In this document: positions 5,234-7,215 of the stretch, in pieces
How positions within the stretch are numbered: the first letter of the stretch is position 1
How the letters are laid out: each line of letters begins with the position of its first letter
Source: Acidobacteriota bacterium
GTDB lineage: Bacteria > Acidobacteriota > Terriglobia > UBA7540
Direction: 5' to 3'
Length of the DNA stretch: 7,215 bases
Assembly (NCBI GenBank): GCA_003224635.1
Contig: QHZK01000155.1
Span: 1-7,215 of the forward strand
Position numbers and translations under genes: made by a program
Notes under the pieces: model-generated
Seen by the model: only the letters and a program-made list of their open reading frames with translations
The model's database searches: none
What the model was told of the DNA's origin: nothing

Positions 5234-5773
5234 TCAGCGCAGCTTGCTAGCCGCCCCCCTCGGAGGTTGATGAATTTTCGCGTATTGCCACAGGGCTTTG
5301 TCGAGCGTACGGACGGGCACACGGGCCTCGGCGGCAATTGCCCTGCAGATCTGCACATACTTGTTCCATAAGTCAAACTCATACTCGTCGGGCCTCGCCT
5401 CAATTCCGAGAGACCAGAGTGCTCGATCATCGAGGATGGGATAATCGGCGTTGACGGCGAAATGCAATATGGTTGACGCAGTGGGCCATTTGACGCCGTC
5501 AAGTAACGTTAGCACTTCGATCCGCAGGCGCTCGTTTTGTGTTGAGAACGAGATCGCGGTCACGTCTCGCACGTAAGTTTCATTGTTGGGTTCTGCCTTT
5601 GGCGCAGCACGTGGAGCTTTCCAACGGCAGATCTTAAGAAGCTGATCTCGAGTGATGTACTGCTGCTGTAGGGCAGCTGCCCTCAGCTCCCCGTTGAGGT
5701 AGTGGTCGGGCCGTGGATACGCGTACTTACCCGCCCAATGTGGGATCTCCGCCGCTGAGAATCGTAGCTTCAT
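5234..5773 (-). CDS. Uncharacterised helix-hairpin-helix, DNA-glycosylase-like protein
   Basis: A 179-residue soluble protein with no signal or membrane segment. Residues 43-54 (DQLLKICRWKAP) precede a helical core; 82-104 includes LRIEVLTLLDGVKWPTASTI, whose LLxGVxxxTAxxIL pattern matches the helix-hairpin-helix of the HhH-GPD glycosylase superfamily. Next, YPILDDRALWSLG at 111-123 corresponds to the 'xPxxDxRxxR' segment where those enzymes carry their catalytic Asp (Asp115 or 116 here). RTLDKALWQYAK at 155-166 closes the domain. I recall small hypothetical proteins with this core in scattered genomes but know no characterised member; a DNA-binding or base-excision-like role is inference only. 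No iron-sulfur cysteine cluster is present. It lies between rhaI (63 bp upstream) and rhaEW with no visible link to rhamnose. The ATG at 5773 has no good Shine-Dalgarno, so translation may be weak. Confidence 0.75.
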   Translation of the reverse strand: MKLRFSAAEIPHWAGKYAYPRPDHYLNGELRAAALQQQYITRDQLLKICRWKAPRAAPKAEPNNETYVRDVTAISFSTQNERLRIEVLTLLDGVKWPTASTILHFAVNADYPILDDRALWSLGIEARPDEYEFDLWNKYVQICRAIAAEARVPVRTLDKALWQYAKIHQPPRGAASKLR

Positions 5774-5808
5774 AACGCGGACCGTCGTTGCAAATCAACT
5801 GACGATAT

Positions 5809-5835
5809 ATCCAAAATCTAAAATCCAAAATTTAC
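5809..5835. repeat. Heptad tandem repeat ATCYAAA between rhaI and the HhH gene
   Basis: ATCCAAA-ATCTAAA-ATCCAAA occurs at 5809-5829, then a degenerate unit (ATTTAC) ending 1 bp from the rhaI stop. The C/T alternation between neighbouring heptads mirrors that of the AATTCAY array at 719-753, although the sequence differs. Confidence 0.7.
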
Positions 5836-5836
5836 T

Positions 5837-7045
5837 TCACGCATAGCTGCTGACCGCGGACTCCCGCCCGGCGCGCTCGCGCGTGATGCGTTCCATGTAT
5901 CCGCTCTGGCGGAACGCCTCGAGCGGGTCTTCGCCCAGCCCACGCGCGCGACGCCACTCCCGCACGGCGGGCCGGACGTCGGTCGAGAACGCATCTTTGT
6001 AGGTGTTTTCCGCGTCGATCAGCCGCTGTTCGTTCTGCGCCTTGGTGAGCCTCGGAAAGTCGATGAGCGCCGCTTTGGCGTAGAGCTCCTGCGCCGTCAT
6101 CACCGTCTGGATCATCTCCTCGATCTTGCCCTTGAGGTTGTGGCTCTGATCGACCATGTAGGCGATGTCCGCGCGCCGGCCGGTCTCCCATTCGTAGAAC
6201 CTGATCTCGGCGAAAATGCGGAAGATTTGGTAGGGGTCGATTGACCCCAGCGTCAGATCATCGTCGGCGAAGCGCCGGTCGTTGAAGTGGAAGCCGCCCA
6301 GCATGCCTTCGTCCAGCAGCCAGGCGACAATCTGCTCGATATTCTGCGCCAGGTAATGATGCCCGGTATCGACCAGCACGCGCGCCTTGGGGCCCGACTG
6401 CCGCGCGAGCACCAGGGCCATGCCCCAGTCGGCGATGTCGGTATGGTAGAACGCCGGCTCGAAGGGCTTATACTCGACCAGCAGGCGCTGGTCAGGACCC
6501 AAGGCGTCATGGGCGCGCTTCAGTCCTTCCGCCATCCAGCGTTTGCGGGCGCGGATGTTGGCGGTGCCGGGAAAGTTTGACCCGTCCGCGAACCAGGGCG
6601 TGACGTCGCGCGAGCCAATCTCGCGCGCGATCCTGACCGAGTCCAGGATGTGCTCGAGCGCCCGCCGCCGCACGGACTCCTGTTCGTTCGAGAGCGACCC
6701 GTGCTTGTAAATCTGGTCCTGGAACACGTTGGGACTGATCGAGCCCGGCCGCACGCCGTGGCGCTCCGCGAGCTTCTTGATGTCTCGCGGTTCTGTTCCC
6801 TCCGGCACGTCCCACAACACGTGAAGCGCCACCGTGGGACACGCGCCGGTGAATTTGTGGACCTGGCCCGCGTCAGCAAATTTTTCCTCGGTGGTCCTCG
6901 CCGCAGGTTGATGGAATTTGCCGAACCGCGTTCCCGTGTCGGCGAATCCCCACGAAGGCAGCTCGATCTGGAGGCTATCGAGAGCTGCGCCGACGGTTTC
7001 CGCCAGGGTAGAAGACGCCAGCGTAGAAGACGATTTGTGCGCCAT
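5837..7045 (-). CDS. rhaI: L-rhamnose isomerase, Streptomyces/Pseudomonas stutzeri type
   Basis: Converts L-rhamnose to L-rhamnulose, the first step of the pathway finished by the RhaEW fusion nearby. The 402-residue protein is a xylose-isomerase-like TIM barrel of the RhaI class (TIGR02635-like), not the E. coli RhaA sequence class. Every metal or catalytic position known to me from the P. stutzeri enzyme has a counterpart at matching spacing: Glu191, Asp226 (in VDTGHH), His253 (GFHFND) and Asp299 (DQSHN) for one metal; His229, Asp261 and Asp263 (FADDDLTLGS) for the other; Lys193 (EYKPFEP); and probably His75. The start at 7045 is chosen because AGGAGA lies seven bases upstream and a sigma70-type promoter sits 34 bp upstream; the frame stays open to 7186, but that extension crosses the promoter. 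It is the first gene of the minus-strand group. Metal (Mn/Co) and broad aldose specificity are family properties. Confidence 0.94.
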   Translation of the reverse strand: MAHKSSSTLASSTLAETVGAALDSLQIELPSWGFADTGTRFGKFHQPAARTTEEKFADAGQVHKFTGACPTVALHVLWDVPEGTEPRDIKKLAERHGVRPGSISPNVFQDQIYKHGSLSNEQESVRRRALEHILDSVRIAREIGSRDVTPWFADGSNFPGTANIRARKRWMAEGLKRAHDALGPDQRLLVEYKPFEPAFYHTDIADWGMALVLARQSGPKARVLVDTGHHYLAQNIEQIVAWLLDEGMLGGFHFNDRRFADDDLTLGSIDPYQIFRIFAEIRFYEWETGRRADIAYMVDQSHNLKGKIEEMIQTVMTAQELYAKAALIDFPRLTKAQNEQRLIDAENTYKDAFSTDVRPAVREWRRARGLGEDPLEAFRQSGYMERITRERAGRESAVSSYA

Positions 7046-7052
7046 GGTGTGG

Positions 7053-7058
7053 TCTCCT
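7053..7058 (-). promoter_or_regulatory. Shine-Dalgarno of rhaI
   Basis: The minus strand reads AGGAGA, seven bases before the ATG at 7045. This decides the start against the longer open frame reaching 7186. Confidence 0.7.
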
Positions 7059-7078
7059 GTCTCTGTCAGGATGCCGCC

Positions 7079-7108
7079 AGTGTAGGGCACGCGGAAGGCG
7101 ACAGTCAA
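7079..7108 (-). promoter_or_regulatory. Sigma70-type promoter of rhaI
   Basis: On the minus strand, TTGACT (7103-7108) and TACACT (7079-7084) are separated by 18 bp. Predicted start is near 7072, giving a leader of about 27 nt that ends with the Shine-Dalgarno and ATG. Confidence 0.55.
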
Positions 7109-7137
7109 CATAGCCGATAGACTTCGTGTCGGCTGTG
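7109..7137. promoter_or_regulatory. Candidate operator between divergent promoters
   Basis: Inverted repeat CATAGCCGA (7109-7117) with TCGGCTGTG (7129-7137), 8 of 9 pairs matching, the inner 6 (AGCCGA/TCGGCT) perfect, spacer 11 bp. It abuts the rhaI -35 and covers the putative -35 of the rightward promoter, so one regulator could control both directions. The regulator family is unknown; a sugar-responsive LacI- or DeoR-type repressor is a guess. Confidence 0.4.
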
Positions 7138-7147
7138 GTAGTACACT
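7118..7147 (+). promoter_or_regulatory. Possible divergent promoter to the right
   Basis: TAGACT (7118-7123) and TACACT (7142-7147) with an 18-bp spacer, nearly the same boxes and spacing as the rhaI promoter on the other strand. The -35 is imperfect. It would drive a gene starting beyond the window. Confidence 0.3.
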
Positions 7148-7203
7148 CCCGAAGCGCCGAGAGTCTTTGGCGCGCCCATCGACCATCTTGCAGACGTCCT
7201 TCC

Positions 7204-7210
7204 GAAGGAG
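7204..7210 (+). promoter_or_regulatory. Shine-Dalgarno of a rightward gene starting just past the window
   Basis: GAAGGAG followed by CGTAA up to the last base. If real, a start codon should come within a few bases of the edge. The gene would be divergent from rhaI; regulator, kinase or transporter are the obvious candidates, but no coding sequence is visible. Confidence 0.4.
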
Positions 7211-7215
7211 CGTAA

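Noticed and set aside
7046..7186. N-terminal extension of rhaI to the ATG at 7186
   Set aside because: It would run over the likely promoter and operator; the ATG at 7045 has a good Shine-Dalgarno and fits the family's length.

Overview
The window is GC-rich, densely coded bacterial DNA from a soil- or sediment-type genome. The best guess is an acidobacterium. This rests on three impressions from memory: the stand-alone degenerate receiver protein carrying 'SQGS..FEGR', the L-rhamnose pathway variant, and the AT-rich heptad repeats between genes. It is not a proof of taxonomy.

Layout. (1) Positions 1-562, minus strand: the N-terminal two thirds of UTP-glucose-1-phosphate uridylyltransferase (GalU), cut by the window edge. 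(2) 563-820: a spacer of short AT-rich tandem repeats in both orientations, then a strong hairpin with an A8 loop. (3) 821-1288, minus: a PhnB-like glyoxalase/VOC protein with a strong Shine-Dalgarno. (4) 1289-1888: a gene-poor spacer that ends in an extended -10 promoter and a leader of about 120 nt for gene 5. (5) 1889-2317, plus: a single-domain response-regulator-like protein whose phospho-acceptor Asp is replaced by Ser. (6) 2318-2800: a non-coding stretch with a tRNA-like fragment, a 13-bp tandem repeat and heptad repeats. (7) 2801-5011, minus: bifunctional L-rhamnulose-1-phosphate aldolase / lactaldehyde dehydrogenase (RhaEW type). (8) 5064-5204: a palindromic MITE-like element. (9) 5234-5773, minus: an uncharacterised helix-hairpin-helix, DNA-glycosylase-like protein. 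(10) 5837-7045, minus: L-rhamnose isomerase (RhaI), with its own promoter, a candidate operator, and signs of a divergent gene beginning just past the right edge.

How the genes work together. RhaI (L-rhamnose to L-rhamnulose) and the RhaEW fusion (L-rhamnulose-1-P to DHAP plus L-lactaldehyde, then to L-lactate) are the first and the last two steps of phosphorylating L-rhamnose catabolism. The kinase and transporter are not in the window. The two rhamnose genes are separated by an unrelated DNA-repair-like gene and a mobile-looking palindrome, so the cluster looks interrupted. The divergent gene to the right is a natural place for a regulator or another rhamnose gene, but only its ribosome binding site is visible.

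I found no convincing new defence or other multi-gene system. The most unusual signals are the heptad repeats at several gene borders, the MITE-like palindrome, the phosphorylation-dead receiver with its structured leader, and the inserted HhH gene.
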